The notes beneath the pieces were generated by a model that worked only from the letters and a program-made list of their open reading frames with translations, was not told the origin of the DNA and did no database searches. This document shows positions 33,615 through 42,129 of a stretch of DNA of 64,000 nucleotides, in pieces (the first letter of the stretch is position 1; each line of letters opens with the position of its first letter). The translations under genes were made by a program, and so were the position numbers. Source of the stretch: Hyalangium ruber (GTDB lineage Bacteria; Myxococcota; Myxococcia; Myxococcales; Myxococcaceae); assembly GCF_034259325.1 (NCBI RefSeq), contig NZ_JAXIVS010000004.1:1-64000 (forward strand). Reading direction: 5' to 3'.

Positions 33615-35828
33615 ATGAGCGCTCGCCCCTTACGCTTCTACCTCACGCTGCTGGCGCTGGGGCTGCTGGTCCCGGTGCTCCTGTTCGCCGCGGGCATGGT
33701 CGGCCGCTTCGCCGAATCCCAGCGCGAGGTGCGCACGCGCGGCATGCAGGAGACCTCCCGCGCCCTGGCGCTGGCCATGGACCGGGAGCTGCGGCAGAGC
33801 ATCCAGGCGCTGGAGGTGCTGGCCCACTCCGAGTCCCTGGCGGCCGGAGACCTGCAAGGCTTCTACGACACCTGCCAGGCCGTGCTCCACTCGCGCTCCC
33901 CATGGACGGCGATTGGCCTGGCGGATGTCTCGGGCCAAGCCTTGCTCTCCACCACCCACCCGCTGGGCACACCGCTGCCGGGGGTGGCGGATCGCGCCTA
34001 CTTTCACGCGGTGGTGCAGACGGGGCAGCCGGCCGTCTCGGACTTCCTCGCCACGCGCGCGAAGGGGCAACAGACGGTGGTGGTGGCCGTGCCGGTCCAA
34101 CGCGAAGGGCGACTGAGCGGCGTACTCGTGGCGGTGTATGACTTGAGCACCTTGGGTCAGCTCTGGTCCGAGCAGCGCCTGCCCGAGGGGTGGGTGGGCA
34201 CCGTGGTGGACAACGAGGGCATCATCCTCTCGCGCAGCCGAGGCGCCTCCCAGTACGTCGGCGTGCGGGCGCGCCAGCAGTTCATCGACCACATCCGCTC
34301 CTCTCCCGAGGCGTTCTTCCCCTCGGTGACGGTGGATGGAATGGAGGTCTTCTCGGCCATCACCCGCTCCCAGATGGCGCCCTGGACGGTGGCACTGTCG
34401 GCGCCCCAGGCCGCCTTCTCCGCGCCGCTCAACCGCTCGTTGCTGGGAGTGCTCGCCATCGGGCTGGTGTGCTGCCTCATCGCCGTGGCGTGGGCCACCT
34501 GGGTGGCACGTCGCATCACCCACCCGCTGCGGGCCCTGGCGCGCGCGGCGGGAGACAGCGCGGCCACGCCGGCGGCCTTCACCCAGGTAGGCCCCACGGG
34601 CATCTCCGAGCTGGAGCGGCTGCGCGCGGCGCTGGAGCGCACCACCACGCAGGTGGCCGAACGGGAGGCGGCGCTGCGGGCGCAGATGGGCGCGGCGCAG
34701 TCGGCGCGCGCCGAGGCCGAGGCGGCCAACCGGGCCAAGGATCAATTCCTGGCCATGCTGGGCCACGAGCTGCGCAACCCCCTGGCCGCCATCACCAGCG
34801 GCGTCAAGCTCATCGCCATGGCGAAGGAGGAGCCGCGCCGCGAGCGCGCACGGGCGCTGGTGGAGCGACAGGCGCTGCACCTGGCCCGGCTGGTGGATGA
34901 GCTGCTGGACGTGGCGCGGGTGAACACGGGCCGCATCCAGTTGCAGAAGCGGAAGGTGGAGCTGGCCGAGAGCGTGCGGCGTGCCATCGCCACGCTCGAG
35001 GTGGCCGGGCGCACCCAAGGGCACCAGCTGGTGGTGGAGGTGGAGCCGCTCTGGCTGGAGGCGGACGAGAGCCGGCTGGAGCAGCTCATCACCAACCTGG
35101 TGACCAACGCGCTGAAGTACACGCCCGCGGGCGGCCGCATCACCGTCACCACGCGGGAGCACGGGAGACAGGCGGAGCTGAGGGTCTCGGATACGGGGGT
35201 GGGGCTGTCGGCCGAAGCGCTGCCGCGCGTGTTCGAGCTCTTCTTCCAGGCGGACCACACGCTGGACCGGGCGCAGGGCGGGCTGGGCATCGGGTTGACC
35301 CTGGTGCAGCGCCTGGTGGAGCTGCACGGAGGCACCATCCGGGCAGAGAGCGCGGGGCTGGGACACGGCTGCACCTTCACGGTGTGCCTGCCCCGGCTGG
35401 CGACGGAGGAGGTAGCGCGCCTGCCAGTGGCACCGGCGGCGCGGTCCCTGGGCCGGCGCGTGCTTGTGGTGGAGGACCACGAGGACACACGCGAGGCGGT
35501 GCGGGCGCTGCTGGAGGCGGAGGGGCACGTCGTCTTCGAGGCGGAGGACGGCACCTCGGGACTGGAGAAGGCGCGGCACCTGCGGCCGGACGCGATCCTG
35601 TTGGACATCGGGCTCCCGGGACAGGACGGCTACACTGTGGCGCGGGCGCTGCGTGCGACGCAGGAGGGACAGGGCGTGCTCCTGGTGGCGGTGACAGGCT
35701 ATGGCCAGCCAGAGGACCGGCGCCAGGCGCTACAAGCGGGCTTCGACGAGCACCTGGTCAAGCCGGTGGATATCGGCCGACTGCGCGAGTTGCTCGCGCA
35801 GAAGGCGACGCGGCTTCAGGCCTCGTGA
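33615..35828 (+). CDS. Membrane hybrid histidine kinase (dCache-HAMP-HisKA-HATPase-REC)
   Basis: The 737-residue sensor has membrane helices at about 7-29 and 275-297 flanking a periplasmic dCache-like domain (about 40-265; DRAYFHAVVQTGQPAVSDF is typical). A HAMP segment (about 298-350), HisKA with His384 (MLGHELRNPLAAI), an intact HATPase (NLVTNALKYTP, DTGVGL, GGLGIGLTLVQRLVELHGG) and a C-terminal receiver (VVEDHEDTREAV, LLDIGLPGQDG, LVKPVD) follow. It should sense a small extracellular ligand and autophosphorylate. I took ATG 33615; longer in-frame starts lack the hydrophobic N-terminus at the right place. It ends 6 bp before the convergent methyltransferase gene. No separate partner regulator is adjacent. 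Confidence 0.93.
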   Translation: MSARPLRFYLTLLALGLLVPVLLFAAGMVGRFAESQREVRTRGMQETSRALALAMDRELRQSIQALEVLAHSESLAAGDLQGFYDTCQAVLHSRSPWTAIGLADVSGQALLSTTHPLGTPLPGVADRAYFHAVVQTGQPAVSDFLATRAKGQQTVVVAVPVQREGRLSGVLVAVYDLSTLGQLWSEQRLPEGWVGTVVDNEGIILSRSRGASQYVGVRARQQFIDHIRSSPEAFFPSVTVDGMEVFSAITRSQMAPWTVALSAPQAAFSAPLNRSLLGVLAIGLVCCLIAVAWATWVARRITHPLRALARAAGDSAATPAAFTQVGPTGISELERLRAALERTTTQVAEREAALRAQMGAAQSARAEAEAANRAKDQFLAMLGHELRNPLAAITSGVKLIAMAKEEPRRERARALVERQALHLARLVDELLDVARVNTGRIQLQKRKVELAESVRRAIATLEVAGRTQGHQLVVEVEPLWLEADESRLEQLITNLVTNALKYTPAGGRITVTTREHGRQAELRVSDTGVGLSAEALPRVFELFFQADHTLDRAQGGLGIGLTLVQRLVELHGGTIRAESAGLGHGCTFTVCLPRLATEEVARLPVAPAARSLGRRVLVVEDHEDTREAVRALLEAEGHVVFEAEDGTSGLEKARHLRPDAILLDIGLPGQDGYTVARALRATQEGQGVLLVAVTGYGQPEDRRQALQAGFDEHLVKPVDIGRLRELLAQKATRLQAS

Positions 35829-35834
35829 GCGGGC

Positions 35835-36860
35835 CTACCGGCGACGGGCCTCGATGAGGCTGATGCCCATCTGAGAGGGGGTGACTCGCTCCATCTCCCA
35901 GGAGGCACCGTCGAGCAGTGCCTTGAACTCCTGCGCGGTGCGCTCACGTCCATCCACGAGCACGAGCATGTTGAGGTCCATGAGCGCCGTGGGCGTGGGA
36001 TTTCTGTCCCCCGGCATCACCATCTCCAGAAGGAACAGCTTGGCCCCCGACGGCGCGGCGCGGTGGAGCTGCTGGAGGATGCGCGTGGAGGAGGCATCGT
36101 CCCAGTCGTGGAGGATGTGCTTGAGCAGGTAGGCCTCGGCCGCGGGCACTCCGGGCTCGAAGAAGCTGCCGCCCACCAGCTCGACCCTGTCAGCGAGCCC
36201 TTCGGCCTGAAGGCGGGCGCGGGCGCCGTCGATGACATGGGGGAGGTCGAAGAGGATGCCTCGGACGGAGGGATTGGCGCGGAGCACCGAGGCGAGGAGC
36301 ACGCCCTGGCTGCCGCCAATGTCGGCCACGCGGGCGTAGGACGAGAAGTCATGGAGACGCGGCAGCTCGGTGGCGACGAGACCGGAGAGGTCTCCCATGG
36401 CGCGGGCGAAGTGGGTGGCCTCCTCGGGGTGCTTGGCGAAGTGCTCCCAGATGTCGATGCCCAGCGCGGCGCGACTGGTGGAGTGGCCGGTGCGAGCCGC
36501 CTCGTGCAGGCGGCCCCAGGGCAGCCAGTGGGAGCGGTCGCACAGGGCGATGGACATGTCGCGCATGGACCCGGGGACGTTGGAACGGAGACACGCGCCC
36601 ATGGGCGTGAGCGAGAACGTACGGGGAGCGGACTCCTCGAAGAGGCCAGCCGTCACACCGCCTCGTAGGAGGCGGTACAGGCCATCCGGGTTGGCGTCCA
36701 GCTCGCGAGCCAGCTCATCGCTCGCGCGAGCGCCGGCCGCGAGCTTGTCCGCCACGCCCAACCGGGCAACGGCGCCAATGACCTGAGAGACCCAGTAACC
36801 GGTGATGCGCTCAAAGAGCTGCTGCGAAGGAGGAGGAGTCTGGCCAGACGGGTTGTCCAT
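35835..36860 (-). CDS. O-methyltransferase of the acetylserotonin/caffeate type
   Basis: This 341-residue protein has an N-terminal dimerisation winged-helix domain (about 10-95; YWVSQVIGAVARLGVADKL, GLYRLLRGG) and a SAM-binding domain with VADIGGSQGVLLASVL (about 175-190), FDLPHVI, and the catalytic-base region LKHILHDWDD (about 245-254). These are the marks of class II small-molecule O-methyltransferases used in secondary metabolism. The substrate is unknown. It starts at ATG 36860 and sits 59 bp after the permease gene on the same strand, so it may ride on the pyrimidine operon transcript, but it has no obvious role there. Confidence 0.9.
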   Translation of the reverse strand: MDNPSGQTPPPSQQLFERITGYWVSQVIGAVARLGVADKLAAGARASDELARELDANPDGLYRLLRGGVTAGLFEESAPRTFSLTPMGACLRSNVPGSMRDMSIALCDRSHWLPWGRLHEAARTGHSTSRAALGIDIWEHFAKHPEEATHFARAMGDLSGLVATELPRLHDFSSYARVADIGGSQGVLLASVLRANPSVRGILFDLPHVIDGARARLQAEGLADRVELVGGSFFEPGVPAAEAYLLKHILHDWDDASSTRILQQLHRAAPSGAKLFLLEMVMPGDRNPTPTALMDLNMLVLVDGRERTAQEFKALLDGASWEMERVTPSQMGISLIEARRR

Positions 36861-36919
36861 GGTCCGGGGGTGTAACAAAGAGCCCCCGGGCTCGCATCAC
36901 CGAGAAGAGGACTGACCCC

Positions 36920-38389
36920 TCAGCGCCCCGGCTCGAGCCGGGTCTCCGCCTTCGGCGGCGCGGAGATCACCGCGAAGACGTAGTGGAGCGCCCCGGACAA
37001 CAGGAAGCCCACGAACCACGCGTAGGTGTAGAGCGTGCGCCAGAAGCTCGGCACCGCGTCCTTCAGCCCGGGAACCGCCTCGGCCAGGAAGCCGGGCACG
37101 TTCACCACCACGCCAATGGCCAGTGCCAGCATGGCCTTCCAGTTCACCCCGGCGCTGAACTCGTACTGCCCACCGCGCCGGTACAGGTCCTCCACCACCA
37201 GCGCGCGGCGGCGCACCAGGAAGTAGTCGGCCACCATGATGCCGCCAATCGGCCCCAAGAGCGCCGAGTAGCCGATGAGCCAGGTGAAGATGTAGCCCCC
37301 CGAGGACTCGATGAGCTTCCAGGGGAAGATAACCGCGCCCAGGACGGCGGTGATGATGCCGCCCATCTTGTAGGAGATCTTCCCAGGCGCCAGGTTGGAG
37401 AAGTCGTTCGCGGGAGACACGACGTTGGCGGCCAGGTTCGTGGACAGCGTGGCGATGGACAGCGAGAGCATCGCCAGCAGCGTCACCAACGCTCCGCCGA
37501 CCTTGCCCATCAGCTTCACCGGATCCCAGATGATCTCCCCGAAGATGACCGGGGTAGCGGACGTCACCGCCACGCCGATGAACGCGAAGAGCACCATCGT
37601 CCCGGGCAGCCCCAGCGCCTGCCCCACCACTTGGTCTCTCTGGCTGCGCGCATAGCGGGTGAAGTCCGGGATGTTCAAGGACAGCGTGGCCCAGAAGCCC
37701 ACCATGGCCGTGAGCCCGGGGATGAACACCCCCATGAAGGAGCCCATGTCGTTGAACTTCGAGGGCTGCGAGAGCATGGGCCCGAACCCATCCGCCTTGA
37801 CGTAAGCCCAGATGAGCAGCACCAGGCCCACGACGATGAGGAACGGCGCGGAGTACAGCTCCAGGAACTTGATGGACTCGGTGCCCTTGATGATGAAGTA
37901 GAGCGTCACCGCCCAGAACACGGCGAACCCGATGAACTCACCGGGGTGGATGCCGATCGCCGCCTTCATCCCCTCGGAGCTCAAGGGCCCCTGCAGCCCG
38001 GGAGCAACCGCCAGCGCCAGCTGCCACAGCGCCTGCCCACCGAGCCACGTCTGGATACCGAACCAGCCGCACGCCACCAGGGCGCGCAGCAACGCGGGGA
38101 CATTGGCCCCCATGACTCCGAACGAGGCCCGGGCGAACACCGGGAAGGGAATCCCATAGCGCGTGCCCGCGTGGGCGTTGAGCAGAATGGGACCCAGGAC
38201 GATGACGTTGCCCAGGCCCACGCACAGCAGGGCCTGCCACCAGTTCATCCCCTGGTCGATGAGGCCGGAGGCCATCGTGTACGTGGGGATGCACACCGCC
38301 ATGCCCACCCAGAGCGCGGCGAAGTGCTTCGTCGTCCAGGTGCGCGCCTCGGGAGGCGTCGCGGCCAGGTCCTCGTTCGTCAGCGACAT
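36920..38389 (-). CDS. NCS1 nucleobase:cation symporter
   Basis: The 489-residue protein has about twelve membrane helices and matches nucleobase-cation-symport-1 transporters of the Mhp1/uracil-allantoin group: an N-terminal LTNEDLAATP head, GMAVCIPTYTMASGLIDQGMNWWQ, NAHAGTRYGIPFPVFARASFG, GWFGIQTWLGGQALW and MVADYFLVRRR. It probably imports uracil, thymine or allantoin-like compounds with sodium or protons. It begins 2 bp after preA, so it is co-translated with the pyrimidine catabolism genes, which makes uracil/thymine or a hydantoin the likely substrate. Confidence 0.93.
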   Translation of the reverse strand: MSLTNEDLAATPPEARTWTTKHFAALWVGMAVCIPTYTMASGLIDQGMNWWQALLCVGLGNVIVLGPILLNAHAGTRYGIPFPVFARASFGVMGANVPALLRALVACGWFGIQTWLGGQALWQLALAVAPGLQGPLSSEGMKAAIGIHPGEFIGFAVFWAVTLYFIIKGTESIKFLELYSAPFLIVVGLVLLIWAYVKADGFGPMLSQPSKFNDMGSFMGVFIPGLTAMVGFWATLSLNIPDFTRYARSQRDQVVGQALGLPGTMVLFAFIGVAVTSATPVIFGEIIWDPVKLMGKVGGALVTLLAMLSLSIATLSTNLAANVVSPANDFSNLAPGKISYKMGGIITAVLGAVIFPWKLIESSGGYIFTWLIGYSALLGPIGGIMVADYFLVRRRALVVEDLYRRGGQYEFSAGVNWKAMLALAIGVVVNVPGFLAEAVPGLKDAVPSFWRTLYTYAWFVGFLLSGALHYVFAVISAPPKAETRLEPGR

Positions 38390-38391
38390 GG

Positions 38392-39777
38392 CTAGCGAGC
38401 CTTCCGCGCGGCCAGGGTCGCGTCCAAGCCTCCGGGCACGAAGTCCGTGCCCTTGGCGACGCGGTCATTCCACGTCTCCGAGGGCTTGCCCGAGGGCAGC
38501 TCCACCATGCTGATGCAGTCGGGCACGGGGCACACCAGCTGGCAGAGGTTGCAGCCCACGCACTCGTCATTGTCCACGAAGGGCACGCGAGCCCCCGGAG
38601 TGCCGGCCTTGGCCGTCACCACGCGGTTGGGCAGCTCCTTGGGAATGTGCGTGTGGCCGGCGCGGCGAGACTCCTCCTCGGTGCGGCCGGGGATGTGGAT
38701 GCACTGGTGCGAGCCATCCATGCAGGCCACGTAGCAGAGCTGGCAGCCGATGCACTTGTCCTCGTCGATCTTCGCCACCAGCTTGTAGGACAGGTCCAGC
38801 TCGCCCCACTCGCGGTAGGCGGGCACGGCGCGGCCGCGCAGCTCGCTGACGGACTTCATGCCCTTCTCGTCCAGGAAGTCCGAGAGGCCCTCCATCATGT
38901 CCTCGACGATGCGGTAGCCGTGGTGCATGACCGCGGTACACACCTGCACCGAGGTGGCGCCCAGGGCGATGAACTCCGCCGCGTCGCGCCAGTTGGAGAT
39001 GCCGCCGATGCCGGAGATGGCCAGCTTGCGCACCTGCGGGTGGCGGGTGAGCTGCCCCATCAGGTGCAGGGCAATCGGCTTCACCGCCGGGCCGCAGTAG
39101 CCGCCGTTGGTGGAGGCGTTGCCCACCTGCGGCAGCGGCACCATGCGGTCCAGGTCCACGCCCATGATGGACTTGATGGTGTTGATGAGCGAGAGCGCCG
39201 GAACGCCCGCGCGCACCGCCGCCTCGCCCGGCTCGAGGATGTCACCCACGTTGGGGGTGAGCTTGACGATGACGGGGACGGTGGCGAACTCCACGGCCCA
39301 GCGGGCGATCTCCTCGAGCACCTTGGGCTCGGCGCCCACGGCGGAGCCCATGCCGCGCTCGCACATGCCATGGGGGCAGCCGAAGTTGAGCTCCAGCAGG
39401 TCCGCGCCGGTGTCCTCGGCCTTGCGGATGATCTCCCGCCACTCCTCCTTCGTCTCCACCATGAGCGAGGCGATGAGGGTGTGCTTGGGGTAGCGGCGCT
39501 TCACCTCGCGCATCTCGCGGAGGTTCACTTCCAGCGGCCGGTCGGTGATGAGCTCGATGTTGTTGAGCCCCATCAGCCGGGTGTTGCCGTAGTCGATGCC
39601 ACCGAAGCGGCTCGTCACGTTGACGATGGGGTTGCCCAGCGTCTTCCACACCGCGCCGCCCCAACCGGCGTCGAAGGCGCGCATCACCTGATCGCCGGTG
39701 TTGGTGGGAGGCGCGGAGGCCAGCCAGAACGGGTTCGGGCTACGAACCCCACAGAAGTCGATCGACAAGTCAGCCAT
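38392..39777 (-). CDS. preA: NAD-dependent dihydropyrimidine dehydrogenase subunit PreA
   Basis: The 461-residue subunit reduces uracil and thymine to their 5,6-dihydro forms, together with PreT. An FMN-binding TIM barrel (about 1-315) has FWLASAPPTNTGDQV, the active-site Cys in LNFGCPHGMCERGMG and ISGIGGISNWRDAAEF. The C-terminal ferredoxin part has two 4Fe-4S sites, CIGCQLCYVAC and CVGCNLCQLVCPV. Order and spacing match the bacterial PreA family, corresponding to the C-terminal half of animal DPD. preT lies 6 bp upstream and the permease 2 bp downstream. Confidence 0.96.
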   Translation of the reverse strand: MADLSIDFCGVRSPNPFWLASAPPTNTGDQVMRAFDAGWGGAVWKTLGNPIVNVTSRFGGIDYGNTRLMGLNNIELITDRPLEVNLREMREVKRRYPKHTLIASLMVETKEEWREIIRKAEDTGADLLELNFGCPHGMCERGMGSAVGAEPKVLEEIARWAVEFATVPVIVKLTPNVGDILEPGEAAVRAGVPALSLINTIKSIMGVDLDRMVPLPQVGNASTNGGYCGPAVKPIALHLMGQLTRHPQVRKLAISGIGGISNWRDAAEFIALGATSVQVCTAVMHHGYRIVEDMMEGLSDFLDEKGMKSVSELRGRAVPAYREWGELDLSYKLVAKIDEDKCIGCQLCYVACMDGSHQCIHIPGRTEEESRRAGHTHIPKELPNRVVTAKAGTPGARVPFVDNDECVGCNLCQLVCPVPDCISMVELPSGKPSETWNDRVAKGTDFVPGGLDATLAARKAR

Positions 39778-39783
39778 TGCGCT

Positions 39784-41130
39784 CTACTCCCCCACCAGGT
39801 GTCGCTGAATGTCGGCGACGGCGAGCTTCGCCTCCGCCACGGCGTTGACGACTTCCTTGCCACCGTTGACGCAGTCTCCGCCGCTCCAGACCTTCGGATG
39901 GCCCGTGCGGTGCGTGGCGGCCGCCACCTTCACCCGGCCGCGCGAGTCCAGCTCCACGCCCGGGAAGGCCTTGGCCACCTGGGTGGCGCGCTCCTGGCCA
40001 ATGGCCATGACGACGAGCTCCGTGGGCACCAGCTCCTCGGTGCCGGGCACGGGCTTGCCCTCGCGGGTGGCCGCCAGCTTCACGGCGACGACCTTGCCGT
40101 CCTTGCGAACCACCTCCACCGGCTGCCGGCTCTCCACCAGCCGCACGCCGTCCAGCCGGGCGGCATCCAGCTCGTGGACGTAGCCGCCCATCTCCTTCTC
40201 GGAGCGGCGGTACACCATGGACACCTGCACGCCCAGCAGCGCCAGCTCGTGGGCGATGTCCAGGGCGGTGTTGCCGCCGCCGACGACGAGGGCGTGCTTC
40301 ACGCCCTCCAGCTTGAAGCCGGGCTCCACCTTGAGGCGCTCGATGAGGTGGGTGGCGCCTTCCACGCCCGGCCCCTCCTCGCCCGGAACGCCCAGCCGCG
40401 AGTCCGCCCCGAGCCCCAGCCCGAGGAAGACGGCGTCATGGGTGGACAGCAGCTCCGAGGCCGCCAGCTGGCCCGGCGCGGTGGCGTGCTCCACTACCTC
40501 CACGCCGGTGCGCAGCTCGATGCGGCCGAGCGACAGCACCCACTCCAGCTCCTTGAGTGCCTGTGGGCCCTTGAGCTTGTAGGGAGCGATGCCCAGCGTG
40601 TTGAGCCCGCCGGGGATCTGCTTGCGCTCATAGATGATGCAGGTGTGCCCCTCGAGCGCGAGCAGGCCCGCCGCGGCGATGGAGGCGGGGCCCGAGCCCA
40701 CCAGGGCCACGCGCTTGCCAGTGGGCGGGCGGGCCTGGAAGAGGTTGGGGCTCTTGGGGAGCGTGTTCTCCACGGCGTAGCGCTGGAGCCGACCGATGGC
40801 GATCGGCTCGCGGCCCCAGCCCGTGTAGACGCAGGAGCCGGCACACAGCACCTCGACGGGACACGCCTGGGCACAGCTCTGCCCGAGGATGTTCGCCGAG
40901 AGGATGGTGCGCGCGGCGCCCTTGACGTTGCCGGTGCCGATCTTCCGGATGAACTCGGGGATGTTGATGGCGGTGGGGCACGCCTTGATGCAGGGCGCAT
41001 CCGCGCAGTACAGGCAGCGGTTGGACTCCGCCACGGCCTCCGCCAGGGTGAACAGGGGCTTCTTGTCCTCGAAACCCTCCTCCGCCCGGCCCGGAGGCAG
41101 CTCCCACCGCTTCTGCTCCATGACTCTCAT
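39784..41130 (-). CDS. preT: NAD-dependent dihydropyrimidine dehydrogenase subunit PreT
   Basis: The 448-residue subunit passes electrons from NADH through FAD and Fe-S centres to PreA. The N-terminal Cys clusters are RCLYCADAPCIKACPTAI and CAQACPVEVLCAGSC; the FAD Rossmann motif VALVGSGPASIAAAG lies near 143 and the NAD Rossmann motif VVGGGNTALDIAHELA near 270. The length and order match glutamate-synthase-beta-like PreT. ATG 41130 has GGGAG upstream; an ATG three codons later is possible. It is 72 bp after the amidase gene and 6 bp before preA. Confidence 0.96.
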   Translation of the reverse strand: MRVMEQKRWELPPGRAEEGFEDKKPLFTLAEAVAESNRCLYCADAPCIKACPTAINIPEFIRKIGTGNVKGAARTILSANILGQSCAQACPVEVLCAGSCVYTGWGREPIAIGRLQRYAVENTLPKSPNLFQARPPTGKRVALVGSGPASIAAAGLLALEGHTCIIYERKQIPGGLNTLGIAPYKLKGPQALKELEWVLSLGRIELRTGVEVVEHATAPGQLAASELLSTHDAVFLGLGLGADSRLGVPGEEGPGVEGATHLIERLKVEPGFKLEGVKHALVVGGGNTALDIAHELALLGVQVSMVYRRSEKEMGGYVHELDAARLDGVRLVESRQPVEVVRKDGKVVAVKLAATREGKPVPGTEELVPTELVVMAIGQERATQVAKAFPGVELDSRGRVKVAAATHRTGHPKVWSGGDCVNGGKEVVNAVAEAKLAVADIQRHLVGE

Positions 41131-41202
41131 TCCACTCCCATCACCGCGAGGTGCTCTCGCGGTCGCTGCGCTTGGTTGGTGTGTTGCCCCGCTGCGGTGG
41201 TG

Positions 41203-42078
41203 CTACGGCAGCTGCTTGACCATGTTGTCGTAGGTGTCCGGCCGGCGGTCGCGGAAGAACTGCCAGGTGCGGCGGACCTCCTCGATGAGGTCGAGGTTCA
41301 TCTCGGCGGTGACGAGCTCGTCCTTGTCCTCGCTGCCCACGGCGAGCATGGTGCCGCGCGGATCACAGAAGTAGCTGGTGCCGTAGAACCTGCCGATGTT
41401 CCACGGAGCCTCGGTGCCCACGCGGTTGCTGGCAGCGATGAAGTAGCCGTTGGCCACCGCGTGCGCCGGCTGCTCCAGCTTCCACAGGTACTGGGACAGG
41501 CCCGCCACCGTGGCCGAGGGGTTGAAGACGATCTCCGCCCCATTCAGGCCCAAGAGGCGCGCCCCTTCCGGGAAGTGCCGGTCGTAGCAGATGTAGACGC
41601 CAATCTTGGCGTAGCGCGTCTGGAAGGTGGGGTAGCCGAGGTTGCCCGGCTTGAAGAAGTACTTCTCCCAGAAGCCGTTGGTCTGCGGGATGTGGTTCTT
41701 GCGGTACTTGCCCAGGTAGGTGCCGTCGGCGTCCACCACGGCGGCGGTGTTGTAGTAGACGCCCGCCATCTCGCGCTCGTAGATGGGGATGACCATCGCC
41801 ATCTGGTACTTCTTGGCGTAGGCGGACAGGCGCTCCACGGTGGTGCTGCCGGGGATGGGCTCCGCGAGGTCACACCACTTCGAGTCCTGCGAGGGACAGA
41901 AGTAGGGCCCGTTGAAGACCTCCTGGAGACAGAGGATCTGCGTGCCGCGCTTGCCCGCTTCCTCGATGAAGGGCAGGTGCTTCTCGAACATCGCATCGCG
42001 GATCGTCTGCACGGAGGCCGACGGGTCGTTGATGGGGTTGGACATCTGGATGAGCCCGCCGATGACCTTACGTGCCAT
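41203..42078 (-). CDS. Beta-ureidopropionase-like carbon-nitrogen hydrolase
   Basis: This 291-residue nitrilase-superfamily enzyme has the Glu-Lys-Cys triad: Glu in ILCLQEVFNGPYFC (about 53), Lys in YLGKYRKNHIP (about 126) and Cys in VYICYDRHFPEG (about 163). Its sequence type covers beta-ureidopropionases and N-carbamoylputrescine amidases. The position between dihydropyrimidinase (51 bp away) and preT argues for hydrolysis of N-carbamoyl-beta-alanine and N-carbamoyl-beta-aminoisobutyrate to the amino acid, CO2 and ammonia, the last step of reductive pyrimidine breakdown. Confidence 0.92.
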   Translation of the reverse strand: MARKVIGGLIQMSNPINDPSASVQTIRDAMFEKHLPFIEEAGKRGTQILCLQEVFNGPYFCPSQDSKWCDLAEPIPGSTTVERLSAYAKKYQMAMVIPIYEREMAGVYYNTAAVVDADGTYLGKYRKNHIPQTNGFWEKYFFKPGNLGYPTFQTRYAKIGVYICYDRHFPEGARLLGLNGAEIVFNPSATVAGLSQYLWKLEQPAHAVANGYFIAASNRVGTEAPWNIGRFYGTSYFCDPRGTMLAVGSEDKDELVTAEMNLDLIEEVRRTWQFFRDRRPDTYDNMVKQLP

Positions 42079-42129
42079 GAGAACCTCGGGGCGAAGCGAT
42101 GGGGTGGAAGGGGTTGCCCGACTGGAGCT